A stretch of 64,000 bases of DNA from Erodium maritimum (lineage: Eukaryota; Streptophyta; Magnoliopsida; Geraniales; Geraniaceae). A model generated the notes under the pieces. It was not told where the DNA came from. It saw nothing but the letters and a program-made list of their open reading frames with translations, and made no database searches. Location: NCBI GenBank assembly GCA_963921825.1, contig OY997590.1:51849039-51913038 (forward strand). Reading direction: 5' to 3'. Of this stretch, positions 48,331 through 58,980 are shown piece after piece; the first letter of the stretch is position 1; each line of letters opens with the position of its first letter. The position numbers and the translations under genes are program-made.

Positions 48331-48860
48331 TCATCCGATTGCGTAAAATTGCAAGTTGCGCATTGTGTGCCACGAGCTGGGGGGAGTCATGGCCGAAGTG
48401 TCATTTGCTTCCACGAGCACCCACTGATCGAATGCCTTGAGCTTCAGCTGCACAACGGTCTCAATGGTCCTGGCAGTGCTTGCTTCTTTGGCTGCTAAAT
48501 GGGCCAGCTGAACACGCTCGATAACCGCAAACTTAGAGGGTGCAGAGTTTTTATTTCTGAGCCTCGCAGCCTTGGCAGCCTTCTGGCCCATAGGCCTCTG
48601 GTACGACGGTTGGCACTCCGTATTAGCACCCGTCGTTTGCTGACTGTCCTCAAACGCCGTGTCTTCACGAGTGCGCTTCCACGAGTCGCTAGACTCCTCG
48701 ACATCGAACTGAGTACGCGGTGTCCCTTCATCGGGCTCCTCAACGGAAAAATGATATGAATTCCACTTGTTTTGGTCTTTCGCAAGTGTCCCCCAATGTT
48801 TCCATGTGAATGGATATCCATGCGCCTGTTCGTATTTGTGAAGACCGCCTCGTTAAAATT
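48331..48860 (-). pseudogene. PIF/Harbinger ORF1-like (SANT/NAM-associated) C-terminal part
   Basis: One frame on the minus strand stays open from about 48860 to a stop at 48331. It reads FTWKHWGTLAKDQNKWNSYH, an acidic region, then YQRPMGQKAAKAARLRNK and a helical tail. This matches the C-terminal part of plant Harbinger ORF1 or NAM-associated proteins (hcW..L...pKW, then RP.G.K.AK). In active elements such a protein works with the DDE transposase in binding transposon ends. No start codon or N-terminal SANT part is present because an LTR fragment begins at about 48860. A captured host gene fragment is the alternative. Confidence 0.6.
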
Positions 48861-48869
48861 GCTTGTTTT

Positions 48870-51420
48870 ATTTGTTTTCGTTCGATCGGAACGTTGAGGT
48901 CGAAAATCGGTTTAATTCTTCGTTCTTTCAAAAAAAAAGGTTTTTGAATCAGTTTTAGATTTAAAAAAAAAAGGAAGTCAGACCAGGCCAGGCCAGACCC
49001 GGCCGAGCAGGCCCCAGCCAAGCCTTAGTTTGGGCCGTGCGGTCCACTTCGCCAACCCCGTGTGCCAGGCCGACTTAGAAGCCCAGGCCCGTTTGTGAGC
49101 TTAAGGTATAAGAAGGAATTTTGGGTCAGAAACCCTAATTCCGCTCCTCCTTCCTCTCAAAGCTGCCGAACCCCATCTCTCAGTTTCATCTTCTTCGCAG
49201 ATCCAATCCCGACCACCACGCACGCCGGTCGCCCTCTCCCCCTCCTCCCAAACTCGTCGTGACCCGACCTCCCTTTCCTCTCGAACGCCGACCTTCCCTC
49301 CCCGTCTAGCTCAGTTCTCCACCGTCGCCGAGCCCTCCCCCTCTCAGATCCGAGTTCCTCACCGCCGTTTACCTCCTGCCCTCACACTCTCTGTTCAACC
49401 CAAACGTCGACGGTCGCCCCGTCCCGAGCTGTCCAGCTCACGCTCACGGTCGTCGGCCTCTTCTCCTCCCCGTTCAGGCGAGAACCTCGCCGTCGCCGTC
49501 CACGTCCAGAGCCAAAGAGCTCCGCCGTGCCCAGCCGCCGCCCTTTTTGTTCCCCCCGGTGAGACTCTCACCCTTGGGGTTCGGTCGTCGGCGATGTTTT
49601 CGCCGGTGGTCGGAGTTTTTCCCGAACATCTTCTTCTCCCTTTTCCTTGGTTTTTGTCCGTTCGTTTTGGATCTGGAATATTGTTAAAACAGAAATTTCT
49701 TCTGGACAAATCGAGTTAAATCTGGGCAAGTTGGGAACAGTTTTTGTTGAAACAGAAATTAAAGAAAATGATTTGTTAAAAGGGAAATAATTTAAAATAA
49801 ATTCAGATTTAAACAAAGAAAAAGAGTTTCAAAGACGGTTTTAAGTTAAAAATGGTTTTAACTGGGTTTTGTATCAAATCTGAGAAAATTTTGGACTGTT
49901 GAACGAACTTGGAAACCGGACAAATCAGTTGGACGTTAAATTGGACCTTGAACGGGATAAAGGCAGAATGATGAATCGAACTTCGGGAATCGTGCACCGG
50001 GTTCTGTGCCCTAGTCCTCGAATCCGATTCGTCGTAATCCCGCTTTTAGCCGCTCGAGTCTAAAGGAAACTTTTGAACTTGAATCGGGACCGTCGTAACC
50101 TTTTAAATTAATTTATGAAACCGGTTTTAATTGTAGCTTTCTATGTAAAGTTAGAGTCCGGCTTCAATCGAAGAGAAGACTGGAGGTAGCAAGCCAGGAC
50201 GTTAGCAGCTAGGAGACGTAGCTGTCGGTTCGTCAAGAGGTAGGGAATGTAGCGGATACCGGTTTAATTGCGGAAAGTTACTAGTATGCATGCTAGGATT
50301 AATAAAACTGGAAAGAACGTTTATATCATATAATAACCGGACGAGTCGTAGTAACATGTAGGATGAGAACAACTAGCGTAGCCGATTGAATTGCGAACAT
50401 TTACGTTTCTGTCTTGGGAATTTCTGTGCTGGTAGATCGGCCGTGTCGAGCCGTAGGTTGCGTGCTGTTTGGTTGCCTGTTGTTGTTTGATATGCCTGCC
50501 GTGTGAGTCGGTGTCGGTAGGGATAATAGACAAGATTAGTATATCCGTTGAGCATGTTGTTGTTATGTGTGGGCAAGCGTTCTGTGCTTGTGTTGATGTG
50601 AAACCTTGGATGTGTGATGGTCGGGTGACTGATAGACCGACGTGACTGGTTGTGGTAATATTGTTGGACTTGGTAAGTCGTGCTTAATTATGACATTTGT
50701 AATACTATCTTGATGTGTGTCCGGGAGTTGTTTTTGGTATGGTACCTATGATCGAGGGAGTACGCCGGTGTAGGGTAGTACCTAGGCCGACAGTGTGGTC
50801 CCATGTATACGCGGTCCCCCGGGTAGTGGTTCCGGTACGATAGCCTGCATCGTGGGGGTACTCCGATGTGGGACGTCTAGGCCGACGGTTACTTGTTCTG
50901 TACTTTTCCCGAAGGAGTTCCGGGAAAGTTGTTTCACCTATCCTTTGCCCGAAGGAGTTCCGGGAAAGAGGTCTAGGCCGATGGAGATTCCGGTATGACT
51001 GTTTGAGATTGCGCCTCAGTTGTTTGACGGGAAGGTATCTAGGCCGACACTGTGTGTTACGGTACGATATGAGGGTGTCGGGTTGTGGACAGCCGACCGA
51101 GTAGGGGACTGCGGTACGGGACGTGTTTGAGCTCTTACAGTTTAATTTACGTTCAGTGACTTGTTATTTGGTGTGTTGGTTGTTGTTTGTGCTGTTTGGG
51201 TGATTGTGGTTGTAAGTGTGGTTCGGTCTCGAGTTGAGGTTTGGGGGTACGAGTTCCGTTGGAAATTAGTTGTGTGCTGTACTAGTATGCCCTAATTGGA
51301 CGGTTACCCGTGGTGGTGAGCTCTTGCTTATAACCTTAACTACTTTTCCTACTGAGCGAAAGCTCACCCCTTACTTTGTTGTTTTTCAGGTTCTAAGCGA
51401 AAGCTCACCCCTTACTTTTT
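48870..51420 (+). repeat. truncated gypsy-type LTR (plus)
   Basis: Promoter-like part at 48950-49140 (GGCC-rich words, GGTATAAG, AAACCCTAATT), then a CT-rich leader. A region follows with recurring taggccga words and two copies of cccgaaggagttccgggaaag-type sequence (50900-50970). It ends with the ctcacccctta/ttttcaggtt block shared with LTRs A to E. The LTR 3' end after about 51420 is lost. The frames at 49062-49260 and 49395-49816 are LTR leader sequence. Confidence 0.55.
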
Positions 51421-51429
51421 TGCTTCCCC

Positions 51430-51745
51430 ATTCGTTGAGATCGAACGACATTGTAATGGAAATTTGGAAGTAAGAGGGAGAAAAGAGAGAAGAGATGATG
51501 AATGTGGGTGAAAAATAAATTGCAAAGGGTCTTATTTATAGGGGGAAAGTAAAAAAAAAAATAAAAAAAAAATTGGTGCCAGCGACCAGACACGTGTCGC
51601 CAGCGAGGGAACTTCCAACGGCCGGCGCAGCGACCGCTGCTGGCTCAGTCAACCTCGCCAGCGAGGAGTGCCAGCGGTGAGCTTAACGGCTACCTTCCTC
51701 GTCAGCGTCATCTCGCTCATAGTTATGGATGTTCTTAGTAAGGAT
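51430..51745 (-). mobile_element. MITE-like or Harbinger terminal fragment
   Basis: On the minus strand it begins taagaacatccataactatg and carries GC-rich words with agcgaggttgactgagccag, resembling the GAGCATCC-type ends of plant PIF/Harbinger MITEs. A perfect palindrome gacacgtgtc with a G-box core lies at 51589-51598. The left end is not defined and no target duplication could be confirmed. Confidence 0.4.
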
Positions 51746-51904
51746 CTTTAACTGGATCCTTGGTCCTCCCTCTTAAATCTTTGAATAGAGAGAATTTATA
51801 TATTGTTTTGCTGATAAAAAAAATGAAAAGCATGATATGTGTTTATTCTGCTGTGATCCGGATTTTTCATCCCGAATACATTTTTTTATATTGTGTGACA
51901 ATTT

Positions 51905-52016
51905 AAGTAATACACTTATATCTCTGTGTTTCGAAAGGAAGGAAAGAGACTTACCCAAACAAGTAATACACTTATATCTCTGCGTTTTCAAATGAAGGAA
52001 GGAGACTTACCCAAAC
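51905..52016. repeat. 56-bp tandem duplication upstream of the stress-protein gene
   Basis: aagtaatacacttatatctc plus the following 36 bases (ending gagacttacccaaac) occurs at 51905-51960 and again at 51961-52016 with a few substitutions. It lies about 250-360 bp before the start codon. Confidence 0.85.
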
Positions 52017-52212
52017 ATCCGAAGCTATTTATTGATTACGGGTTCTAATAGGCCAACCAATTAGGTACAACTTTAAATGTGAAAGTGACAACGTAAGACA
52101 AGTGACTCGCCACCAAAAAATCTCCGGACTGACTGGCAGTTTGGACTGTGGGAATATTGTTATAGTTTGTTCCTTTTCTTCCCAACTACCAAACCTTCCA
52201 TTACCATGTACA

Positions 52213-52218
52213 TATAAA
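52213..52218 (+). promoter_or_regulatory. candidate TATA box
   Basis: TATAAA in catataaatg, 51 bp before the ATG of the universal stress protein gene. That is a plausible distance for a short 5' untranslated region. Confidence 0.5.
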
Positions 52219-52268
52219 TGATACCCATATACATTTGTGCCAAATAAGTGAGGATTGAGGGGGCTAAG

Positions 52269-53018
52269 ATGGGTGATTTGCAGAAGAAGGTGATGGTGGC
52301 TATTGATGAGAGCGAGTACAGCTACTTCGCTTTGATTTGGGCTCTTGAGAATCTGAAAGAATCCATCGAAAAATGGCCTCTGGTGATCTTCATGGCTCAG
52401 CCTCCTCCGAACCAAAATATGACTTTTGCAGCTTCTCTGGGCTCCGGTCGCATGTACTGTCCTCTGGCAGCCAGTTGAGTCATTTATTTATTTTGAGATA
52501 AAGAGAACATTATCGTGGAGTTACACTTATAGCTTATTTTTGTGCGAGTGATTGCAGCTCCAGTTGCCAATTGTTTGAAGGAGAATGAAGCGAAGCTCAC
52601 AACAGCCCTCTTAGGGAAAGCTAAGGACATTTGTGCTAGCCGAGGGGTATGGTGTTGTTTTTTTTTATCAGCAAAAGAAACGGATTTTATTCGACCAAAC
52701 GATACACTCCAATGGTTGTGTGTTTGTAGATTAAGGTTTGTGTTTGTATAGGTAAGCGTGGAAACGATTAGCGAGATGGGGGATGCTGCAAGTGCGATCT
52801 GCAGCGCAGTTGAGCAGCATAACATCACTCTGCTTGTGGTCGGCGACCGCGGACTCGGAAACATCAAGAGGTAAGTTAGCGATGATTATTGGGAGCGAGA
52901 GCATAACATTAAGTTAACATGGTGCTATTTTTGGTGGGCTAGGGTCCTCATTGGGAGTGTCAGCAACTACTGTGTCCAGAACGCCAAATGCCCTGTTCTT
53001 GTCGTCAAGAAACCTTGA
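52269..53018 (+). CDS. universal stress protein (UspA-like), 4 exons, 162 aa
   Basis: Small plant UspA-domain protein, presumably a soluble ATP-binding stress regulator. Proposed exons: 52269-52473, 52558-52646, 52752-52870 and 52943-53018. The introns (84, 105 and 72 bp) are all GT-AG and the joined frame is exactly 163 codons with stop. The N-terminus KKVMVAIDESEYSYFALIWA is the first strand and helix of the fold with Asp13. ARMYCP-type wording (GSGRMYCP) precedes intron 1. The ATP-binding signature G-2x-G-9x-G-S is complete (G129, G132, G142, S143), and CPVLVVKKP is the usual last strand. The length is normal for the family. The ATG was chosen because it directly precedes the conserved strand and is the first in-frame ATG after the TATA-like box. 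It looks intact and is the only such host gene here. Confidence 0.9.
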
Positions 53019-53285
53019 TATCTACTTCTCTTCTCTGTGTAATCTTCTCCTACAGTTATGTTACTCTCTGTATTCTGTAATGAGTAACAACTGCTTCGTT
53101 TATGTTGCAAACCGTCACAATAGCCTTTTCCTTTTCAATAGTGACCAAGATCGGTGCGGGAAAAAGGGGATTATTGGGGTTACTCATCCGAAAACAATGT
53201 TTACTTTTTCCCAAAATCAAAACAGAGCAGATCGAAAAACCATACATTGAATTAGACTTTTTCATTTCGAGAAATGGATGGTCAA
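53019..53285 (+). other. 3' untranslated region of the stress-protein gene
   Basis: AT-rich sequence after the stop. A polyadenylation site is likely somewhere in 53085-53200 but no single signal is certain. Confidence 0.4.
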
Positions 53286-54780
53286 GTAAGAGCATCCATG
53301 TCGTTTAGAGATCGGATATGGTTCACAAATTTATGAACCGCGAGCTGAGAAACTCACGATACGGAGCTAAGTTTTTGGGTTTAGGTTCACAAATTAGGAA
53401 ACCCGGTTCATGAACCAGGTCACCAATCACATTGCACCACGTGCTGGTATGGGAAAATAGTCGTTAACCTTGTCAACGGCTATTATCAACAATATTTTTT
53501 TAAACATAAATTCAAAAATAATATCACTCAGGAAAAAAATCATATTCATCCATCTCACACATAATATAAAAATACACTTGTTTTTTGTGATCGAGCTATG
53601 AACGTTCATGCAATAGAAGCACGAGTCCGGCGAAGGGCGGAGTATGAATGAGCAATAATGCAATCGTAGTTGGACGCATTGAGGCAAAAGGTCGAAAGCG
53701 GGAACCTTCTTGAAGAGACGGGAGCGGAGGATGACAATTACTTCCTCCAACAAACGGGCGCTTTTGAACGCATGCGTTATCAACGCACCCAAATTGCATT
53801 GCCGCAATACCAATGCTAGCGTACGGGTGCTTGACCAATTCGTTGGACAAAGTACTATGAATTGGGGTAAGTACCATACTCAAATGTGTGCGACGGTTTG
53901 ACAAGGAAGTTCTTTAACTATTTATGGAGGAGTACGAGCGAGCACCAAATACGGACTTCACCCGATTGCCGGAATCGGGATACAATCGAGGTTCCCCGGC
54001 ATGATTGGGAGTATTGACTGCATGCATTGGGAGTAGAAGAATTTCTCAACCGTGTTTCAAGGAGCCTTTAGGCGGGGAGATCAGCACGGACGTCCAACCG
54101 TAATGTTGGAAGCTTTATCATCCCGTAATTTGTGGATTAGGCATGCATACTTTGGCGTCGTAGGCGTGAACAATGACATCAACGTGCTAAAAATGGACAC
54201 TTATTTAATGACGTTCTTACCGGCCATGACTATGTCGTCGACTATGAGATCAACGGTACTCAATACAACCAACCTTATTGCTTGATTGGCAACATTTACC
54301 CAACCTGTGGTTGGTTTTTGAAGACAATCCGAAATCCGATCCAACCCAAACAAAAATTATTTGCTAAAGTCCAAGAAGGTGCTCAGAGAGATATCGAACG
54401 AGCTTTTGGAGTCCTTCAAACATGGTGGCACATAATTTCTCGGCCCGCTCATGTCTGGGACTTGTATACGTTGTCTAACACCATGCACACTTGTATCATT
54501 TTACACAATATAATCATAGAGGAGGAACACGTCGATACGCTCAAGGAGCTGAAGAATGGTACAACGAGCCCCCTCTGGAATACCTGATTGGATATCACCA
54601 GAACAATGGCACCACGGAGGGCCCATATCCTACCAACAATACTTTTTCCACTCGAGGACATCTTAAAAATGATACCTGTAGGATTACGTGTTATGTTAAT
54701 ACGATTGGAAAATAAATATTTATTTTGTCTGGACATCCTAGAAAAGCCTAGATCCACATGTATTGGTTAAAGCTAATCTA
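53286..54780 (+). pseudogene. PIF/Harbinger DDE transposase, inactive
   Basis: Remnant of a HARBI1-type nuclease. It begins with a MITE-like tip (agagcatccatgtcgtttag). Coding starts near 53590. Recognisable pieces: FPGMIGSIDCMHWE with the first catalytic Asp (54016-54018), directly followed by a TAG stop (54034-54036); FQGAFRRGDQHGRPTVMLEA; WIRHAYFGVVGVNNDINVL with the second Asp; a frameshift near 54210; then YEINGTQYNQPYCLIGNIYP; and RDIERAFGVLQTWW with the catalytic Glu (54396-54398). Other frameshifts lie upstream. The right end of the transposon is not found before LTR E at 54896. Confidence 0.85.
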
Positions 54781-54895
54781 TGCGTATATATAAAGTATTT
54801 ACCGCGATACAGGCTACTTTGGAGCTTATTGGCTCGAGATGGGGAACTTTGAAAAGATAAGCCGAGGCACCCAAGTGTTTGCACTTTAATGTATC

Positions 54896-57599
54896 TGTAA
54901 GAACCGCTCCCGGTCAACGCCAGTCAAATTGGCGGAAAACCAGAAATATTTAAAATTTTGGGCAAACACCTAAATGAACCTAAAATTGACCCCGAGGGTC
55001 ATATCGGACTTTAGTTGACCCCGATATCGACCAAAGCGAGTTCTGGGGGACTCAGGGCAACTTTTTGACCAATTTGGGAAATGTTGACTTTTTGCCGGAA
55101 AAGTCAATCGAGCGACGTTTTGGTCCGTTCGAGGTCCGTTTTGGATCCAAAAAGCTTAGCCGTCGTTACACCGGTCTTAGTTGGGCCGTTTCCTTGTAGC
55201 ACGTGAAATTTCTTAATTTCTTGGAAAACGGGCCCGTTCGGGGCCCGAGACGACCGAATTTCGCGAATCTGACAGAAAAATATTTACGAAGATATTTTTT
55301 ATAAAGGTGGGACCCACTTGCCACTTGTCACACAAGTGGTGGTGGTAGGTATTTTGAACAAAATAAAGGGAAGAGAGTAAGGGGGGTTCGGCCATAACCA
55401 AAAAAAGGGGAAAAAGGAGAGAGAAAGAAGAGAGAAGAAGGAGAAGGAGAAAAGGAAAAGAAAAAGGATAAAAGGGTTAGGGTTTGTCGATTTCCCGACA
55501 ATCCGACCGACGGATCGTCTCAACGGTTGTAGAATCGAGCTCCCTTCGTCATTCCCTACGGTGAAAACCCTTTTGTTTCTCGTTTTGGTACGTTTGAAAA
55601 TTAGGGTTTGAGTTTAAACGAGTTAAATATGGTTGAGTTGAGGTGTAGGGTTCTTTGGGGACGTTTTGGGGCGAAAATGATCGGATTCTGGTGATCGGAG
55701 GCTCGGGGGAGCTTAGGCCACCGTGGGTGGTGGCTGGCCGGAGCTGGGACCGGCCACCACAGTGGTGAACCGGTCCAAAACCGGTCCACCCACCCACGGG
55801 TAATGGTGGCCGGGTGGGGCCCACATGTCGGGTCTCGGGTTTTTCGTGTTCGTGTGGTTTTGGACGATCCCCAAATCGATAATTCACACCCGGAACGAAT
55901 TATGGAATTAAATTGCGAAAGTTGGAAATTTCGGGTTTAGAAACTTTAAACGCGAATTAAATCGCTCGGAAGTCGGAAATTGATTCCGTCGATTGCATTG
56001 GAACCCTTGATTTGTTTTAGGATCGGAGAAACGAAAACGGGAATTTTCGGAGCCCCGGAAGGGCGTTTTCCGATCCCGGGCAGATTCGCCGAGCCGGGCG
56101 AATCGGGCCTTTCCGGGCCCATTGTTGACAATGTCGAGTAATTGGGAAGTTTGGGAGTGGTCGGCATTACCGGGGTTGCTTTTGGGCGTCAAATTCATTA
56201 AAATTCAGCTTTGCCTGCAAACTTAAAAAGTGCTTTAATTTGTGTTCATGTTAGATCGTGCCGCCGACCGCGGAAAGGGGAGACTAGGAGAGTGATCGCG
56301 AGCGCGCCGGAGCTTGGGCGTGGACTTTCGGGAAAGCATTACGAGGTAGGGAAAAGTAGCCGGATCTCGGCCTTGACTAGGGAAAGTTAACAGTAGAAAT
56401 GCATGTGACACTTAGTGGTGTCGTGGGATAAGTGAACATATCGAACAATAGAAATGCATGCGACACTTAGTGGTGTCATAGGATAAGTAAACGTATCGAA
56501 CATTAGAAATGCATGTGGCTTTTGGCTCTGCCCGTAGGTTGAGTGAATTGTTTGTGTTTGTGTGTGGCCATGAGTGACTGCCGGGGTTTAACCCGTATTG
56601 GTTGACTGACTTGCCGAGTGGTAGTTAGTCGTGTCGTTATATTCTTTTTCCTTCTATTTGCGGAGTATTGTGTGTATTTGGTTGTGACTGTGATTGTTCT
56701 GGTGATATTTGTTGAGCTATGCCCGAGGGGTGTGTCGTACCCTCAGGTGCGCGGTCGGTAAAGTGTTGAGGGATGTGGTTCCCGTCAGGTGCGTCGTACC
56801 TTCCGGCGCGTGATCGGTAAAGTGCTGAGGCTTGAGCTGTGCCCGAGAGGTGTGTCGTACCTTCCAATGCGCGGTCGGTAAAGTGCTGAGGGCTGTGGTT
56901 CCCGTCAGGTGCGTCGTACCTTCCGGCGCGTGATTGGTAAAGTGCTGAGGCTGGATTTATGCCCGAGGGGTGTGTCGTACCCTCCGGGCGCGGTCGGTAA
57001 AGTGCTGAGGGTTGTGGTTCCCGTCAGGTGCGTCGTACCTTCCGGCGCGTGATTGGTAAAGTAATGAGGCTTGTGGTTGTGGTTTGCGTGACTTTGATCA
57101 CTTCTGTGTTGAGTTCTTTGAGGTCGTCACTACGGTGTCGGGTCTACATTACGGGCACGGGTGTTTAGATGGTTGGGGAAAGTAATAGTTTTCGTGTGAC
57201 AGTCGGGTTATTTGTGTTTGGGATAGTAGTCCCCGATGTTTTGTCGGTTGTTGGTGTTCCCGGCATTTCTTCTAGTATGCCGTAGTCAGTCTGGTATCCG
57301 TGGTGGTGAGCGAAACGCTCACCCCTAGCTGCTTTTCCTACAGGTACTGTTCGCGAGGCGGACTAAGGGAGCTCTCGAAGCTTGAAGAGCTGGGAGCGGG
57401 AGTTCGGGTTTTTAGGAGTTTAGCGACGTACGCTTTGGTTTTTGTCCGCTTGTTTTGGACGTATTTTCAGTTGTAAAATATTGTGTTTTGATTAACTTAA
57501 GTGGTGATTTTAAGCGGTTTTATTAAAATGTTTTAAAATTATTTTATTGTTTCACCATTCGCGTTCCGGGTTCGGTCCTACTGAATTCGGGGTGTGATA
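54896..57599 (+). mobile_element. Ty3/gypsy-type solo LTR E
   Basis: 2704 bp, TGTAAGAACC to GGGTGTGATA, flanked by GTATC (54891-54895 and 57600-57604). The most diverged copy of the family in the window. It carries the GC-rich segment seen in C (here 55690-55820) and the conserved hairpin block at 57302-57350. The terminal bases are mutated (CA to TA), consistent with greater age. Confidence 0.92.
56720..57075. repeat. about 119-bp tandem repeat in LTR E, three copies
   Basis: Units containing gtggttcccgtcaggtgcgt and ggtaaagtgctgaggct recur at about 56772, 56891 and 57009. Each unit itself holds two related halves (gcgcggtcggtaaagtgctg and gcgcgtgatcggtaaagtgc). It sits at the position where the other LTRs hold unrelated arrays. 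Confidence 0.8.
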
Positions 57600-57604
57600 G
57601 TATC

Positions 57605-58099
57605 CACACGAGAAAGATGAGTCCACAACTTTACTTGCTAGTAGCCTTGAACGAAACTCTCTTGCTCTTTATAAGCGGGCGTCAAAACTTGCAGCTAATG
57701 TACTTATTATTTGGTGCTCTCCTTAGTGTTATATTTATAGGACTGGATTTACCCTAAATCAATCCAAGTAGAATCAGGAGATAAGGAAATGAGGTGTCCT
57801 ATTTCCTTTTAACCTATTCAAACTAAAATCCCTTTTTTAGCATCCGATGAATTTTATTAGATGGAAATAAAAACTACAGACGCAACAGAAAACCTAAGAC
57901 CAAAATAAAATTGCAAACAAAAGTAAATGAATTAAAAGGGTAAGACTTAAGTCCTGACCTGTAGGTACTAGACGTTAACCTTGTAACAAGATACCCGATT
58001 ATGCCATGGATAAGAATTGGTGGACAGACTTTACACATATGGCTATTCAATTGTAGTTCACAGTACTTAGTTCCTGATTCGACCTGAAAATGCTTTCCC
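57605..58099. other. no gene seen
   Basis: Unremarkable AT-rich sequence right of LTR E. No open frame of interest and no recognised repeat. Confidence 0.5.
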
Positions 58100-58980
58100 C
58101 TATTGATATGGATCAGTTGAAGGGGGAAAGCATCTAGGGAGAGCTCTAGGGAATGAGGAAATCGGGTTGTCGGTCAAGGTCCGACCTTTTTTGGACGAGG
58201 TGTGTATCCCCATACACTCCTCGTTGCTCTTCCATCGCCTCATTGGGTCTAGTAAGGACGGTGACAGCTCAGGGAACAGAAGAGGGGGTAGTGGTGGCTC
58301 TGGTGGAATCAGAGAAGTTGGCAGCGACTCTGGTGGAAAATGAGGATGTGGTGGAAGTGGCGGATTTGTTGGTAGAGGATGCAAGGATGACAGCGGATCT
58401 ACTGATAAAGGAGGTGGTGGCGGTGGCGGCGACGCTTGTGACTGCTGATGCAGAGGCTCGAGAGTTAGAAGCGGCGATGCTGGTGGTGGCATGTGGATCA
58501 ACAGGGGGGACACCGATTTCACCGTAGGGAGTTAGGGCCGACTACGGAGAGAATTATGGCGCTTCGCAGGTATATAAATTGCGATGGAGGCAATCGAAGG
58601 AATAAGGTGATTTGTTGTGGAGGTGGTGGTTGTGGTGGGGAGGGTGGAAGCTTGGAGGATGGTGGTATTTGAGGCAACGACGTTGGAGACAAAGGCGAAT
58701 ATAGCATAGGAGGCAAAAGCAGTTCATGAGACAGTGGCAACGCAGGAGGTGGAAGCGGTACAAGAGGAGGAGGAGAAGGGCGAGGTGCCTTCCTCTTTGG
58801 TCGTAACGGCTTAACGAAATCCGTCAATGGAGTTGGGGGCATGTTTTCGAGGAACTCGAAAAAGCACTCCGTGTGTGGGCCTTGGTAAGGAGAATCATGA
58901 TAAGTTGAGAGAAAAAGGAAAGAGGAGAAGCTAGGTTGCAGAGAAAGAGGAAAAGAAGCCCTAGAGGCTACAATTTTTTA
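58100..58980 (-). pseudogene. proline-rich open frame(s) of unknown nature
   Basis: On the minus strand a frame open from about 58978 to a stop at 58519 reads YHDSPYQGPHTECFFEFLEN, then MPPTPLTDFVKPLRPKRKA and a long Pro/Leu-rich tail. A second Pro-rich frame (58522-58100) follows in another phase and ends at TDPYQ. The first 60 or so residues have mixed, protein-like composition. The rest is low complexity and also reads as Val/Ala-rich on the plus strand. I do not recognise a family. It may be a decayed host exon, a fragment captured by a transposon, or chance coding in a CCA/CCT repeat. Confidence 0.3.

Noticed and set aside
52029-52415. 128-codon minus frame over the first stress-protein exon
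   Set aside because: Antisense shadow of the universal stress protein exon 1 and its promoter.
53596-53904. Minus frames over the Harbinger region
   Set aside because: Antisense of transposase coding sequence. The plus-strand reading matches conserved transposase motifs.
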